Of a DNA stretch of 64,000 bases, positions 1 to 9,793 are shown piece by piece. The DNA comes from Salipaludibacillus agaradhaerens (GTDB taxonomy: Bacteria > Bacillota > Bacilli > Bacillales > Salisediminibacteriaceae), in the NCBI RefSeq assembly GCF_002019735.1, contig NZ_KV917378.1:1324369-1388368 (forward strand). The letters run 5' to 3'. Each line of letters begins with the position of its first letter. Position 1 is the first letter of the stretch. The translations under genes and the position numbers were made by a program. The notes below the pieces were generated by a model. That model saw only the letters and a list, made by a program, of their open reading frames with translations. It made no database searches and was not told the DNA's origin.

Positions 1-1797
1 TACCGTGAATTTAGTCCCTTTTCCTTCTTTACTTTCCAACTGGATGTCTCCTCCATGATCTTCAATTATTTGAAACGAGACCATTAAACCTAAACCGGTT
101 CCTTTTTCTTTCGTCGTAAAAAAAGGTTCTCCTACTCGTTCTAACAACGATTTAGGGATACCGTGCCCTTCATCAATTACTTCAACGATGGCATAGGAAC
201 GGTCTTTTTTCAAACGGACAATAATTTTCCCTTTGTCCATCGCTTCAATGGCATTTTTAATAAAATTCATAAATACCTGTTTTATTTGATTGCTTATACA
301 ATAAATGAATAAATTTTTATCCATTTCTTCAATTTCAATATAGATATTTTTTATAATTGCCTGAGTATTAAGTAACGTGACAATGTGCTCGATAAGTGAA
401 TTTAATAAACAAGCATCTTTCTCAAGCTTTTGCGGCTTTGACATAATAAGTAGTTCATTTAATATTTGCTCTATTCGTTTAAATTCAGAATTCATGATAT
501 CAAAATATTCTTTTTTACCTTGTCCGCTCATTTCTATAAGTTGAAGAAAGCCTTTTAGTGACGTAAGTGGATTTCTAATTTCATGAGCAATCCCTGCAGC
601 CAATTGGCCAACAGCCGAAAGTTTCTCTGATTGATAGAGCAGTTCCTCTGATTTTTTCTTTTCAGTAATATCTCTAAATGTACAAACCATGCCGACTACC
701 TTATCCGCTACGACCATTGGTGTCAAAACAAATTCAACAATGATGGGAGTACCATCTTTATGGAAGATGGACACTTCACTTTCTCGAATGACGGTCTCCT
801 TAGATAGTTTATCGATAGAGGGAACGTTTTCTTCACCAATTGTTAGATGATTATCCGCGTTTTTCATAAACAGTTGTAGGAAAGCCTCTGTTGTTAATTC
901 ATCTTTCGTATAGCCCGTCATCTTTTCCGCAGCATGATTCCACATGACAACATTGAAATCTTTATCTAGACCTGCAATACCTTCTTCAACAGATTCAAGG
1001 ATGAGTTCATTCATCTTTGACACTTCGAAATATTTTTCAAGACTATCACGCTCTGACGTAATATCTTTAATAATACCGTAAACACCAATAATATTGGATT
1101 GAACAATGATTGGAAGAGTTGTAATGAGTAAATGAAACGGATGATTGACGTCTTCAGAGAAGTTTATTTCCATTGCTTGTGGCTTTCCATTAATAGCATA
1201 GTTAAATAAAAATTCGACACTTTTCAACTTGTTCTTAGGGACAAATTCTTTATAATGACTACCTAAAAATAACTTTTCATCTAAAGGAAATAAGTTTTTA
1301 AATGCTGAATTAATCGCTAAAATATTTCCGTCCATATCAATAGAGCAGACAGCTTCTGGATGTTTTTGAAAAAGGGTTCTATAGCTTTCTTCGACCACTT
1401 CCATCGCTAAATGCTTTTGTGTAATATCTTGAAAGATGACTAATAGACCCCCATTTTTCGGAAAAGCCTGTACATGAAACCACGTATCATTGGCTGAATA
1501 ATATTCATCAAACTCCACAGAGGTTTCCTTCATGAGGGCATGATGAAAGGCTTCATAGAAGAACGTTCTCACTAATTCAGGAAGTTCCTCCCATAATTCC
1601 TTCCCGAGCATTTCCTCTCTCTTAATACTCATATGTGCTTCAGCAGCTTCATTTATGTACAAGAATCTCCAATTTCCATCCAGGTACATGACCCCATCAG
1701 AAAGAAGGTCCATCGTCTTAGAGAAAGAAGCAACGAGATCGGTTGCATTAACTCCTTTGCCTAAAAGTGACTCGATATTATTATTATGAGTTCTCAT
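1..1797 (-). CDS. Multi-PAS sensor histidine kinase, C-terminus cut by the window edge
   Basis: The gene opens at 1797 (ATG, with AGGAG about 8 bases upstream) and runs in frame for 599 codons off the left edge. Three PAS domains can be recognised at roughly residues 20-120, 135-245 and 255-375. A HisKA box follows with the phospho-acceptor His405 in AHEIRNPLTSLKGF, then an N-box (NFIKNAIEAM) and G boxes (DEGHGIP, GTGLGL) of the HATPase domain. No membrane segment is visible, so the kinase is probably cytosolic. PAS-rich kinases of this type feed the sporulation phosphorelay in Bacillus (the KinA/KinE group); that specific role is an inference. Only the last few residues are missing. No response regulator gene is adjacent, which fits an orphan phosphorelay kinase. 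Confidence 0.93.
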   Translation of the reverse strand, partial: MRTHNNNIESLLGKGVNATDLVASFSKTMDLLSDGVMYLDGNWRFLYINEAAEAHMSIKREEMLGKELWEELPELVRTFFYEAFHHALMKETSVEFDEYYSANDTWFHVQAFPKNGGLLVIFQDITQKHLAMEVVEESYRTLFQKHPEAVCSIDMDGNILAINSAFKNLFPLDEKLFLGSHYKEFVPKNKLKSVEFLFNYAINGKPQAMEINFSEDVNHPFHLLITTLPIIVQSNIIGVYGIIKDITSERDSLEKYFEVSKMNELILESVEEGIAGLDKDFNVVMWNHAAEKMTGYTKDELTTEAFLQLFMKNADNHLTIGEENVPSIDKLSKETVIRESEVSIFHKDGTPIIVEFVLTPMVVADKVVGMVCTFRDITEKKKSEELLYQSEKLSAVGQLAAGIAHEIRNPLTSLKGFLQLIEMSGQGKKEYFDIMNSEFKRIEQILNELLIMSKPQKLEKDACLLNSLIEHIVTLLNTQAIIKNIYIEIEEMDKNLFIYCISNQIKQVFMNFIKNAIEAMDKGKIIVRLKKDRSYAIVEVIDEGHGIPKSLLERVGEPFFTTKEKGTGLGLMVSFQIIEDHGGDIQLESKEGKGTKFTV

Positions 1798-1990
1798 TAC
1801 CGTCACTCCTATCACTTCACTTACTTGAACAGACGCTCTCAAGTAAAATCACATCGAAATTTGTATAAACCTTCTATTATTCTTTTTATAAGAACCAACT
1901 TACCCCTATCTTACCAAAAAATTGTTCACCATACGGAACTTTTTAAAAGTATTACACATTATTTATCGTCCCCACTCCCGAATATGTGAT

Positions 1991-2020
1991 AAAAAACACG
2001 GCCATTCGTTATGGCCGTGT
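1991..2020 (-). terminator. Rho-independent terminator after the manganese catalase
   Basis: A perfect 10-bp stem (ACACGGCCAT / ATGGCCGTGT) with a 5-base loop lies just after the catalase stop. Read on the minus strand it is followed by a T run. Confidence 0.9.
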
Positions 2021-2034
2021 CAGTTCGTGTAGAT

Positions 2035-2931
2035 TTAAAGTCCAGCCGATCTCTGGAGACGCTTAGCAATTTCTTGAAACATCTCCTCTGTTATCCCTGG
2101 AGCAAATTCTTCAGGAACCTCTTCTAAATCTGGAATAGGTCCTCCCTCAGGCGTCCCTTGAATAACCTCAAGAGGTCCGCCATCTGGGTGTTCACCTTTC
2201 CAGATTTTGCGAATTTCTTTATAATCATTATCACTAAACGTGTATAGTTTTCGTTGTGAGCCCATATCCTCAAATTTTCTCGCTGTCTCGAATTGACGAT
2301 TATCTAAGTTTGGGATAGGGAGCATTTTTTTCACATCTACTCCTGTAATAACTTCAAGCGCTTTAGCGTAAGCAAGGATGTGAACGCCACCTCTGACGAG
2401 TAAATAACCAGTCATTTCCCGTGCTACTGGATTATCTGTCATTTCATAAACACGCATTTTATGGGTGCGTGCACCACATTCAAGGAAAAAGTTGTGAAGT
2501 AAGTCTAATACAAGGTTACCACTGTTAAAAACATAATCTCCAGACCACGGTCGCCCCATCGAATCACTCGGTATTGATGTTTGTGCTGTCTGAATAAAAT
2601 GGTGTGAGTTCCGTTTATCTTTTGCATTTCTCATTGGTGTCACATCAGGATCACCCGGGAAAGTTGTCCCTGTGATCATTAAGTTAATCGTATTTGAAAC
2701 GAGCTCTACGTGACCAAATTCTTCTGCTGTTATGCTGGCAATTAAATCGTAAAAAGGACGATATTTATTCTTTTGCCTAAAATTAAACGATTGGAACATA
2801 TAATTATTTAAAGTGGACATCTCACCATATTTTCCACCTAATAATTCCTGTACCGCTGCTGCCCCGTTTGGGTCTGGGTTTTTCGGCATTGGCAGTTCAA
2901 TTTGGAGTTTATCTATTCGTTTGAACAACAA
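2035..2931 (-). CDS. ydbD: Manganese (non-haem) catalase, YdbD-like
   Basis: This 298-residue protein belongs to the dimanganese catalase family, which disproportionates hydrogen peroxide. The expected metal ligands are visible with family spacing: Glu37, Glu71 and His74 in AEEFGHVEL, Glu151 and His184 in GGVHILAY. Length fits the Bacillus YdbD/CotJC group. The start is a TTG preceded by AGGAGGG. In spore formers these catalases are found in the cytosol under general stress control or in the spore coat. The longer form here, with an acidic proline-rich C-terminus, fits YdbD better than CotJC. It has its own terminator and no close operon partner. Confidence 0.93.
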   Translation of the reverse strand: MLFKRIDKLQIELPMPKNPDPNGAAAVQELLGGKYGEMSTLNNYMFQSFNFRQKNKYRPFYDLIASITAEEFGHVELVSNTINLMITGTTFPGDPDVTPMRNAKDKRNSHHFIQTAQTSIPSDSMGRPWSGDYVFNSGNLVLDLLHNFFLECGARTHKMRVYEMTDNPVAREMTGYLLVRGGVHILAYAKALEVITGVDVKKMLPIPNLDNRQFETARKFEDMGSQRKLYTFSDNDYKEIRKIWKGEHPDGGPLEVIQGTPEGGPIPDLEEVPEEFAPGITEEMFQEIAKRLQRSAGL

Positions 2932-3031
2932 AAATCCCTCCTGATATTTCGGCTTCGCCGGCCGGCTACAAAGCTACAAATAATGTATATGCTTTATACA
3001 ACTTGGCCTAACACCTTTTCAAAAGGGAAAA

Positions 3032-3769
3032 CTAATACGCGTCTATATTAAGTTCCACTGGAACGTGATCTAGAAGACGTACACCGTTAGGAGTAACATG
3101 ACACCGGCAAGCACTGAGGACCACTCCCGCCTGCTCTGCTATTAAAAGAGCATTCGTAAAGTCTGGATCTATCTCAGCCGCAGGCTGAAGCTCTTTAATA
3201 TCACTGCGCTGGGATACAAATAAAATAGCTGCACGCCATCCTAGTTCTTTGGAAATTTCGGCCAGTTCTAGTACATGCTTTGTTCCTCTAGCTGTTACAG
3301 CGTCAGGGAAAAAGCCTGTGCCATTCCGATTAACAAGTGTCACACCCTTCACTTCTACAACCATGTATTCATCATCTTTTTGGAGAAGGTGATCCCACCT
3401 TGACCTTCCTTTTGTATACTCACTGCGTAAATATCTCCAGTTGGTAAAATCGGACAATTGTTGTTGTTCAAGGGCGAGACCCGTCAGCTTATTCGGCAAT
3501 GTGGCATTAATGGATACCCAATTGTCGCTAGTCGAATCCTTCACACACACCGCTGAAAATTTCGTCTTACGTCTTGGGTCGCTATTAGGAAGTAAATACA
3601 GCTCCGCACCTTGAATAAGCAGTTCTTTTAATCGACCAGAATCTGGTAAGTACGCCTCGATAATGTCGCCACTCTCTAATATTTGACACCTTATTAAAAA
3701 GCGGTTTGGTCTGTCGATGAATATGGCTCTTATTATTGAAGATGAGTACGGAATAAAAACGCTTGACAA
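3032..3769 (-). CDS. sfsA: SfsA family DNA/RNA nuclease-like protein
   Basis: The 245-residue product matches SfsA (sugar fermentation stimulation protein). An N-terminal OB-like part contains the hallmark YLPDSGRLKELL. A C-terminal PD-(D/E)XK nuclease-like part carries VVEVKGVTLV and FFPDAVTARGTKHV. Length agrees with the family (about 230-245). The likely start is TTG with AAGGGG eight bases upstream. The lipoprotein gene upstream ends 33 bases away on the same strand, so the two are probably cotranscribed. The biological role in Gram-positive bacteria is poorly defined. Confidence 0.92.
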   Translation of the reverse strand: MSSVFIPYSSSIIRAIFIDRPNRFLIRCQILESGDIIEAYLPDSGRLKELLIQGAELYLLPNSDPRRKTKFSAVCVKDSTSDNWVSINATLPNKLTGLALEQQQLSDFTNWRYLRSEYTKGRSRWDHLLQKDDEYMVVEVKGVTLVNRNGTGFFPDAVTARGTKHVLELAEISKELGWRAAILFVSQRSDIKELQPAAEIDPDFTNALLIAEQAGVVLSACRCHVTPNGVRLLDHVPVELNIDAY

Positions 3770-3802
3770 AGCTTCAGCCCCTTTCTGCTTTAATTTATAG
3801 GA

Positions 3803-4417
3803 TTATCTCACCTCGATCACTAGAGATGTGGCATATTGATGCGTAATAGGTTGACCTTCTTGCAATATAGTAAAATCAGCACGTAATTCAATTTCATATT
3901 CCCCTGGAGGAAAACCAGGCTCCTCCATAAAAGAATGGAAAAAGTCTGCATGCTCATCAGTCTCGCTATATGAAATGCGTTTAACATAGTCTTCTTCATA
4001 CCATTCTTTCTGTTTTAAAACAGTCTTCTCTTCTAGTTCAGTCGTAGGATAGTATAGGAGTTCAACACCCCTGTCTACTTCATGCAATTCAAAATAAAGC
4101 GGACTCTCGACATGGATAATCTCTAGTTCCTCTCTCTCTCCTTTATATTGAAGCTTACCTGTTAGCTGAATCTGCTCTTTTGATTCGTACACAGCTTTTT
4201 CGGAAATCAAACGAAGTATGAATTCACCAGCATCAGTTTCCGCAACCACTAATCCTTCATGTTCATTTTTATCTTCCTCGTTATTTATATGTTCACGCTC
4301 ATACTCATTGCTGTTTATAGAGGTGTTATCAGAATCTGTCACTTCCTCAGAAAGGTGACTACAAGCAGCTAACATTAAGAAAAGACTTGATAGGATCCAA
4401 ACTCTCGGATTGAGCAT
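3803..4417 (-). CDS. Putative lipoprotein of unknown function
   Basis: A 204-residue protein with a lipoprotein signal peptide: positive N-terminus, hydrophobic core and lipobox LAAC with Cys19. An acidic, low-complexity linker follows. The rest looks like a beta-sandwich: SEKAVYESKEQIQLTGKL near the start and PPGEYEIELRADFTI near the end, which recalls BsuPI-like or other immunoglobulin-fold extracellular domains. I do not recognise a specific family. The ATG at 4417 was chosen over the upstream one at 4444 because it has GGAGGGG at the right distance and the signal peptide begins there. It is upstream of sfsA in a likely two-gene unit. Confidence 0.75.
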   Translation of the reverse strand: MLNPRVWILSSLFLMLAACSHLSEEVTDSDNTSINSNEYEREHINNEEDKNEHEGLVVAETDAGEFILRLISEKAVYESKEQIQLTGKLQYKGEREELEIIHVESPLYFELHEVDRGVELLYYPTTELEEKTVLKQKEWYEEDYVKRISYSETDEHADFFHSFMEEPGFPPGEYEIELRADFTILQEGQPITHQYATSLVIEVR

Positions 4418-4699
4418 AACCTTCCCCTCCCATGTATGAGGCACTATCGTTCGTCTTCATTTTACTCAATTAGGAAATTTTTTGTCTATATGTACCCTTG
4501 CTCTTTCATTATTTTTGTTATTTACTGTTCTGAAAAGAATGTTGCATGATATAAATTAAAAGGCAAAACTTAAGCTATCTCTTTAATCATCATGCTTATA
4601 TGCATCTCCTTTGTATCTGTCGCAAAATAAACACTTTTAAAGCTGCCTCTCTTCTCAAAGTCAGACAGCTTTAAATCATTAATTAATAACTATTTCATT

Positions 4700-4865
4700 T
4701 TAAAATAGACGATTGGCTATCATTAATGGCGATTCTAAAAGCAATAAAATACCAACGATCAACACGGTCAATATTATAATAAGCACAAATCCTGCCAATA
4801 ATATTGCTGTTTTTTCACATTGCTTCCACTTGACAGCTTACGAAAAAACCAACTATAAGTGAATC
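4700..4865 (-). pseudogene. Frameshifted small membrane protein gene
   Basis: One minus-strand frame encodes SWFFRKLS. The next frame continues KWKQCEKTAILLAGFVLI and a strongly hydrophobic stretch ending at a TAA (4700-4702). Inserting a single A at the junction (about 4820) would restore one reading frame with a membrane segment. No start codon survives upstream. I read this as a small one-TM protein gene broken by a 1-base deletion. The family is not recognised. Confidence 0.35.
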
Positions 4866-4892
4866 GATTTCATAAATCATAGTTGTATCTAT

Positions 4893-5120
4893 TTCGGAAC
4901 GTTATGACTCATTCCACTACAGATGGACGCTTTCCGTGGGCTCTCCTGCACCTCATTTTGCCTTTGCAAAGCACAGTCAGAGTGGATTTTCAGACGTCGC
5001 TTCTTCGCACAAGAGTCGCTATCTTTCGTTCCAACTCTTCGTTTCTAACGACGAATAATTTGTTATTTTCCCCACTATTACTCGTTATATTGAGCGTGAC
5101 ATTGCATTATGAAATTCATT
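4893..5120 (+). repeat. Dispersed repeat R2, copy A
   Basis: About 228 bp closely resembling 17287-17516. Both start with CGGAACGTTATGACTCATT, share ACGCTTTCCG and TTTCGTTCCA, and end with TATATTGAGCGTGACATTG. Open frames inside it are not conserved between copies, so it is treated as non-coding. Confidence 0.8.
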
Positions 5121-5235
5121 CAAGTAGAAGCGTTATAGTCAAAGATAAAAGGTTGGATGACATCCATATGCACACGCCTTGGTAAAAGTCGCCTACCTCT
5201 TATCTATCCGATTAAAGAACTATACAATCCCAATC

Positions 5236-5550
5236 TTACTCAAGCTTGACTGCTGTTCCATAGACAAGAACTTCTGACGTTCCTGACATGATTGAAGATG
5301 AGGAATATCTCACATTTACAATCGCATCTGCTCCAAGTGAGTCTGCTTTAGAGAGCATTTCTTTTTCTGCAATTTCCCGTGCTTCATTAAACATTTCTTC
5401 ATATTCCTTCATTTTACCTCCCACAAGTCCACGTAATCCCCCAACAATGTCCTTCCCTACGTGTTTCGCCTGTACTGTATTTCCTGATACAATGCCAAGT
5501 GCTTGAACAATCGTTCTGCCTGCTACTGTTTCTGTATTAACCATGATCAT
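5236..5550 (-). CDS. YbjQ/UPF0145 family protein
   Basis: A 104-residue protein of the YbjQ family (once called heavy-metal-binding or DUF74). Family landmarks are the N-terminal GRTIVQALGIVSGNTV, the glycine-rich GGLRGLVGGKMKEYEEM and SLGADAIVNVRYSSS, then the C-terminal VYGTAVKLE. These proteins form pentameric rings; the function is unknown. The start at 5550 (ATG ATC ATG) was chosen because GGAG lies 5-6 bases upstream. The longer reading from 5571 begins inside the ribosome binding site region. No operon partner is evident. Confidence 0.9.
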   Translation of the reverse strand: MIMVNTETVAGRTIVQALGIVSGNTVQAKHVGKDIVGGLRGLVGGKMKEYEEMFNEAREIAEKEMLSKADSLGADAIVNVRYSSSSIMSGTSEVLVYGTAVKLE

Positions 5551-5639
5551 TGCTCTCTCTCCTTCACTCATTCATTATTCTTTTCCTTAAAGTATTTACG
5601 GAAAAGGATTTAAAAAGTTCCGTCATGTGACTGTTTTAA

Positions 5640-5871
5640 TTATAATAAGCAATTAATCATTATAACCGTCTTCCCGTCAACGTTTTTCAAGATTTCCTCT
5701 TCCAAAGTAGCTTTTAGTTGTTTCTTTATTTCTTCATTTAATAGGCTCTCTTTCACATTGAAGGCTATATGGAGATAAAACCTGATATTCGTCCTTAGCA
5801 GTAAATAATACAAAACCTTTACTTTTATTCTTAAAACTCTTTTGTTTATATTTAAATTGCACAGTGATCAT
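5640..5871 (-). pseudogene. Frameshifted small gene of unknown function
   Basis: An ATG at 5871 opens a 44-codon frame (MITVQFKYKQKSFKNKSK, later AKDEYQVLSPYSLQ) that stops at a TGA. A second frame takes over without a gap with LNEEIKKQLKATLEEEILK and ends at 5640. The two together would make a protein of about 80 residues with an amphipathic helical C-terminus. The join needs a single-base change near 5755. No ribosome binding site is obvious. Family not recognised; a decayed gene is the simplest reading. Confidence 0.4.
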
Positions 5872-5919
5872 TTTGACTATATAATTATATCAATGAAAGA
5901 TTAGACGGAGGGGACAAGT

Positions 5920-6165
5920 ATGATTGCAGCAAAACTAAAAGAAATGTCTCAAAATGACCGAATTGAAACAGGCATTATTGTCGCTATTCTAGCGCTATCA
6001 GTTATTATAGGCATTATTGTAGGACGGCAGGAAGAATGGATTGCACCACGTAACTTTACCGCTGGATATATGGTTGGATCGCTTACATCTATTATTATTT
6101 TATTCAGTATTTACCGCTCAATTTCAATTATTGCTAAAATGCTGGATAAGAAACGCTCTGTTTAA
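5920..6165 (+). CDS. Small two-TM membrane protein
   Basis: An 81-residue protein preceded by a strong GGAGGGG ribosome binding site. Two hydrophobic segments are visible, about residues 17-35 (GIIVAILALSVIIGIIVG) and 48-70 (MVGSLTSIIILFSIYRSI). A short charged N-terminus and a KKR C-terminus flank them. No enzymatic motif is seen and I do not recognise the family. It is a single-gene unit ending in a long hairpin at 6252. Confidence 0.75.
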   Translation: MIAAKLKEMSQNDRIETGIIVAILALSVIIGIIVGRQEEWIAPRNFTAGYMVGSLTSIIILFSIYRSISIIAKMLDKKRSV

Positions 6166-6251
6166 ATGTCGTTCAACCTCACTCAACTAGTACGTGGATA
6201 TAATCGGGTTAGTGCATATGTTTAATGTCATATTTCTTAACCTTTTATATA

Positions 6252-6315
6252 AAGCCATTGGCTGACTTCGCTCACTGTTAAACAGTGCACGTGAAGTTCT
6301 GACAATGGCTTTTTT
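6252..6315 (+). terminator. Long hairpin terminator
   Basis: Outer stem AAGCCATTG / CAATGGCTT, inner stem CACTGT / ACAGTG, followed by a T run. It ends the small membrane protein transcript on the plus strand. Confidence 0.85.
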
Positions 6316-6360
6316 GAATGGTCAGTAAATGTATTCAATATAGAGGAGTCTCTTTACAGA

Positions 6361-6386
6361 AAAAACTCGCCTTCTCGGCGAGTTTA
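6361..6386 (-). terminator. Terminator hairpin, minus direction
   Basis: 9-bp stem AAACTCGCC / GGCGAGTTT with a T-rich 3' side on the minus strand. It could back up the terminator at 6650 for the sinI-like gene. Confidence 0.6.
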
Positions 6387-6649
6387 AAAAGTTTTATAAA
6401 TATGACCAGTATTAGCAGCAATTCCTCTACGTCCCAAATCTATTAGAAGGTTGCTACACTATTTTTATTAAATTTCACCACACGAACACTTCCAAAACGA
6501 AAACGTTTACTTTATCATTTTATAAAACCAGCCTTTACAAGCCATATCTGACTTTAACACACTGGTGTTTCAACGTTTACGTTGAACTCTCCCTATTTGT
6601 TTGCTGAACCTATCTCAACGAGAAGACATTTAAAGCAATGTATTATTAC

Positions 6650-6691
6650 AAAAAACATTAAAGTAGCTTCTATGCCCGTATCTTTAATGTT
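6650..6691 (-). terminator. Terminator of the sinI-like gene
   Basis: 10-bp stem AACATTAAAG / CTTTAATGTT immediately after the sinI-like stop codon, followed on the minus strand by a run of six T. Confidence 0.85.
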
Positions 6692-6692
6692 G

Positions 6693-6815
6693 CTATTTTT
6701 GCTTTTCCTTCAAAAAGGATCGCACTTCTTCTGGTGTCAGCCCTAGTTCTTTCGCAGCCTGAATCAGTGCCACCCATTCTTGGTCATGTTGTTCTTCTCT
6801 TTTAATAGTGAGCAT
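6693..6815 (-). CDS. SinI-like anti-repressor, 40 residues
   Basis: A 40-codon gene with AGGGAGG eight to nine bases before its ATG and a perfect terminator after its stop. The product MLTIKREEQHDQEWVALIQA continues AKELGLTPEEVRSFL. It matches the SinI dimerisation motif of B. subtilis (DQEWVELMVEAKEANISPEE) almost position for position. SinI binds the repressor SinR through this helical hook and frees biofilm and motility genes. The short length is normal for the family. No sinR-type HTH gene is adjacent, so this is an orphan SinI that would act on a SinR-like protein encoded elsewhere. Confidence 0.85.
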   Translation of the reverse strand: MLTIKREEQHDQEWVALIQAAKELGLTPEEVRSFLKEKQK

Positions 6816-8581
6816 GAGGTAAGCCTCCCTTATGTCACTCCATTGAGGCGACTGTGCAATCATAGAATATAATAATTCCTTAGATTCACAGTTTTGCGTC
6901 CCGACCTTTCGATAGGGTTGCCTTTTCTGAATGAGTAGATGATATAAATAGTAGTATGTGTATTAAATTCCTTATAACGAACGATAGCTAGTAAATTCGA
7001 CATAACCGACAAATTTCTTTAGTTATATTGACATCCCTTTCTATTAATACACCCCCGTTATGTTCTATATTACGAATGTAGTAGCTAAATCATAATATTT
7101 TTCCTCAAATATGTAAATGAGTACAAATACTTAAATTATCAAAATTATCTATAATTCCCTATTTACTCCCTGTGATAAACGACTTGTATAAGCTTATTAA
7201 AGGGTTAATCACACTGAAACAGTTCTTTATATTTAGTCTATTAGGTCTACTTCCTGTTGAAAAACAAATACAGGAAAAAACAAGAAAATTGTCATTTAGT
7301 TAATATGACAGTCTTTTTCCCCTTTTCATCTTTATTAGAGGTTAAATCTATTGTGAATTTTTTCAAAACTATTTCCCCTTTCAATTTGAAAGGACTATAA
7401 AATTGGTATTATTTAATGACACATTCTACTTAAATAAGGAAATAATTTAGAAACATATTTAAAATTAGCAACTCTCTAAGTAGTCAAGCCCACCTTTCTG
7501 TCATTTACATTTAGTCAATATGACCCGATTTTTCACAACTTTATATATGGTCCGACGATTAGAATAACACTTAAATGGCTATAAGAACGGTCTAATCTTT
7601 TACCAAAAGCAAAAAAGAAGAATGATATTTAATATTCTCCTACTTCTAGAAGTATCTTGTCTATGACTTTATATCTATAATTACTCAGAAATAAGAACGT
7701 AAGATGGAAAAAGACCTTAAAATTGTTTATTTCTCTCTTACAAAACGAACGAGTCATTTACCTTCAACTATATTTTCTCTTCTAAGTGGTATACGTGTAT
7801 TGAATCATTATACCTAAATTCCCTAACCTTAATGTATTTTTATGGGAATCAATCGTCAATACGTTCTTCTAATTCTGCTTTCAAAACAGTCACTTTATGT
7901 TTTCTCTACCATAGTCACAGTTATATAGTAAATAAAGACCTACAGCTATCGTAAGAGAAATACAAAACTTGGTCTGTTTACCGAGAGAATTCCCCTAGTT
8001 CTAATGAAATATTTGAATTAAACACACTAGATTAAAAACTGATCATGTGACCCTTAATAATGCTGATCCATAATGACTAAACCCATATTTAACTTTTTAA
8101 AACGTTAATCATATACATCTAGTTATTTCACTAAGCTTCACCCTCTAGTTTTACGTCCACATACCTACTTGAATTGTCCCCCTAATTGTAAACTTTATTT
8201 TATATGTAAGTTATCTCATACTGATCAGTTGGCTTGGTTTCTAATATCACCTTTTAATGATTGAACGGCCTTTTTGCTTATTCATTTTTGAGGAATGGAT
8301 ATACTTTCGATAGAAAATATTTAAAGTTAAAATAATACACCGCCATATTTTATGCTTAATCAAAACATTTACAGAGATAGGTTTATTAATGTAGGCTCCA
8401 TGACGGATTATCCTAATAACCCAGAATTATATTTTAAAAATGAGCTATTCAACATACCTCTAACGACTTTAACGTAGAAATAAATGTTAAAGCCGTTGAA
8501 GTCTGCTGTTATGTGCGCCTTCTTTCCTTGAAAAAACGGCCATGTTCAAGTAAAACAGAAACTGATTCAATAGCTTTATTA
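6816..8581. other. AT-rich region without a recognisable gene
   Basis: About 1.77 kb of strongly AT-rich sequence. I find no frame with coding character, no ribosome binding site followed by a plausible product and no tRNA. A weak inverted repeat (CTTTAAC / GTTAAAG) sits at about 8464-8495, just after yhbH. Short similar motifs (GTCATTTA...AATATGAC) occur near 7290 and 7500. Confidence 0.6.
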
Positions 8582-9748
8582 TTAATAGGCGACTGCCTCT
8601 TCTCCTTTTTTAAAGAACAATTTCAATGCTTCATACACATCTTTTTTGTCACGCAGAATATAATGCTTGAACCGATTATCATCTATCTTCTTATAAGCGT
8701 TCATTAAAGTTGACGGTCGATTGTATTGATTCACCTCACCATAGCCAAACATATTAGCTATTTCCATGAGTTCCTGAACATATTTTAGACAGCGATGGTT
8801 ATCAGAGGTCAGGTTGTCTCCGTCTGAGAAATGGAAAGGGTAAATGTTGTAGCGTGATGGCGGATAGTCGGTAGCAATAATATCAAGTGCTTTTTTATAG
8901 GCTGATGAACAAATGGTACCACCACTTTCACCTTTCATAAAAAAGTCATCCTCCGTTACTCTCTTAGCTTCTGTATGATGGGCAATAAATACGATGTCCA
9001 CAGTTTCATATTTTGTTCTTAAGAACCTTGTCATCCAAAAGAAAAAGCTTCTAGCGATATACTTCTCAAATCGCCCCATACTTCCCGAGGTGTCCATCAT
9101 CGCTAAAACAACGGCTTTAGATTCCGGTTTCACTACGTCATTCCAGGTTTTAAACCGTAAATCATCATTATAAATAGGAGCAACATGTGGTTTACCATGC
9201 ATGGCGTTTCGCTTTAATGCTTGCAATATTGTCCGCCGTTTATCTACGTTTCCCATGAGACCTTTTTTTCGAATGTCGTTGAATTCGATATCCTCTACTA
9301 TTACGTCATCATCTTCTTTTGCCTGTAAATGAGGTAGCTCTAATTCGCGAAAAAGTAAAGTTTCCAATTCTGTAATAGAGACTTCTGCTTCGAAATAATC
9401 TTTTCCTGGTTTATCCCCTGCTCCTTCTCCTTTTCCAGATCGCTTTGCATCACTACCATCTCGAGCAATTACATCCCCAATTTTGCTTTTACCCTTTCCT
9501 TGACCAACATGTTTGTTTTTATCATAGTTATATTTAATTTTATATTCGTCCAATGAACGAATAGGAACTTTAATGACGTCTCGACCATTAGACATCACAA
9601 TACTCTCTTCACTTACTAGGTCAGGTAAATTTTTCTGTAAGGCATCTTGTACCTTCTCCTGATGCCGTTGCTGGTCTTGGTAGCCTTTTCGATGGAGGGA
9701 CCAATTTTCTTGAGAGACAACGTAATTTCTAGTTGAAGAGTTTGTCAT
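8582..9748 (-). CDS. yhbH: Sporulation protein YhbH
   Basis: A 388-residue member of the YeaH/YhbH (DUF444) family. The C-terminal half is a von Willebrand A-like domain with MIDAS motif DTSGSMGRF, followed by the conserved IAHHTEA and the SDGDN motif. The N-terminal half is charged and glycine-rich ([19 protein letters not shown]). In B. subtilis yhbH lies next to prkA and both are expressed early in sporulation in the mother cell. Here the signal peptidase gene intervenes. AAGGAGGGG precedes the ATG. The 5' leader contains an imperfect 24-bp palindrome at 9770-9793. A possible sigma-E-like CATAGTAT box lies further upstream near 9810. Confidence 0.95.
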   Translation of the reverse strand: MTNSSTRNYVVSQENWSLHRKGYQDQQRHQEKVQDALQKNLPDLVSEESIVMSNGRDVIKVPIRSLDEYKIKYNYDKNKHVGQGKGKSKIGDVIARDGSDAKRSGKGEGAGDKPGKDYFEAEVSITELETLLFRELELPHLQAKEDDDVIVEDIEFNDIRKKGLMGNVDKRRTILQALKRNAMHGKPHVAPIYNDDLRFKTWNDVVKPESKAVVLAMMDTSGSMGRFEKYIARSFFFWMTRFLRTKYETVDIVFIAHHTEAKRVTEDDFFMKGESGGTICSSAYKKALDIIATDYPPSRYNIYPFHFSDGDNLTSDNHRCLKYVQELMEIANMFGYGEVNQYNRPSTLMNAYKKIDDNRFKHYILRDKKDVYEALKLFFKKGEEAVAY

Positions 9749-9769
9749 CCGCTTCCCCTCCTTAGTTTT

Positions 9770-9793
9770 ACATCATACATATGTGCATGATGT
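9770..9793. promoter_or_regulatory. Imperfect palindrome in the yhbH leader
   Basis: ACATCAT and ATGATGT arms flank a CATATGTG-like centre, with two mismatched pairs in 24 bp. It lies between the putative promoter and the ribosome binding site and could be an operator or leader hairpin. Confidence 0.3.

Noticed and set aside
4883..5185. 100-codon plus-strand frame
   Set aside because: It lies within repeat R2. The frame is not conserved in the other R2 copy and has no ribosome binding site or family likeness.
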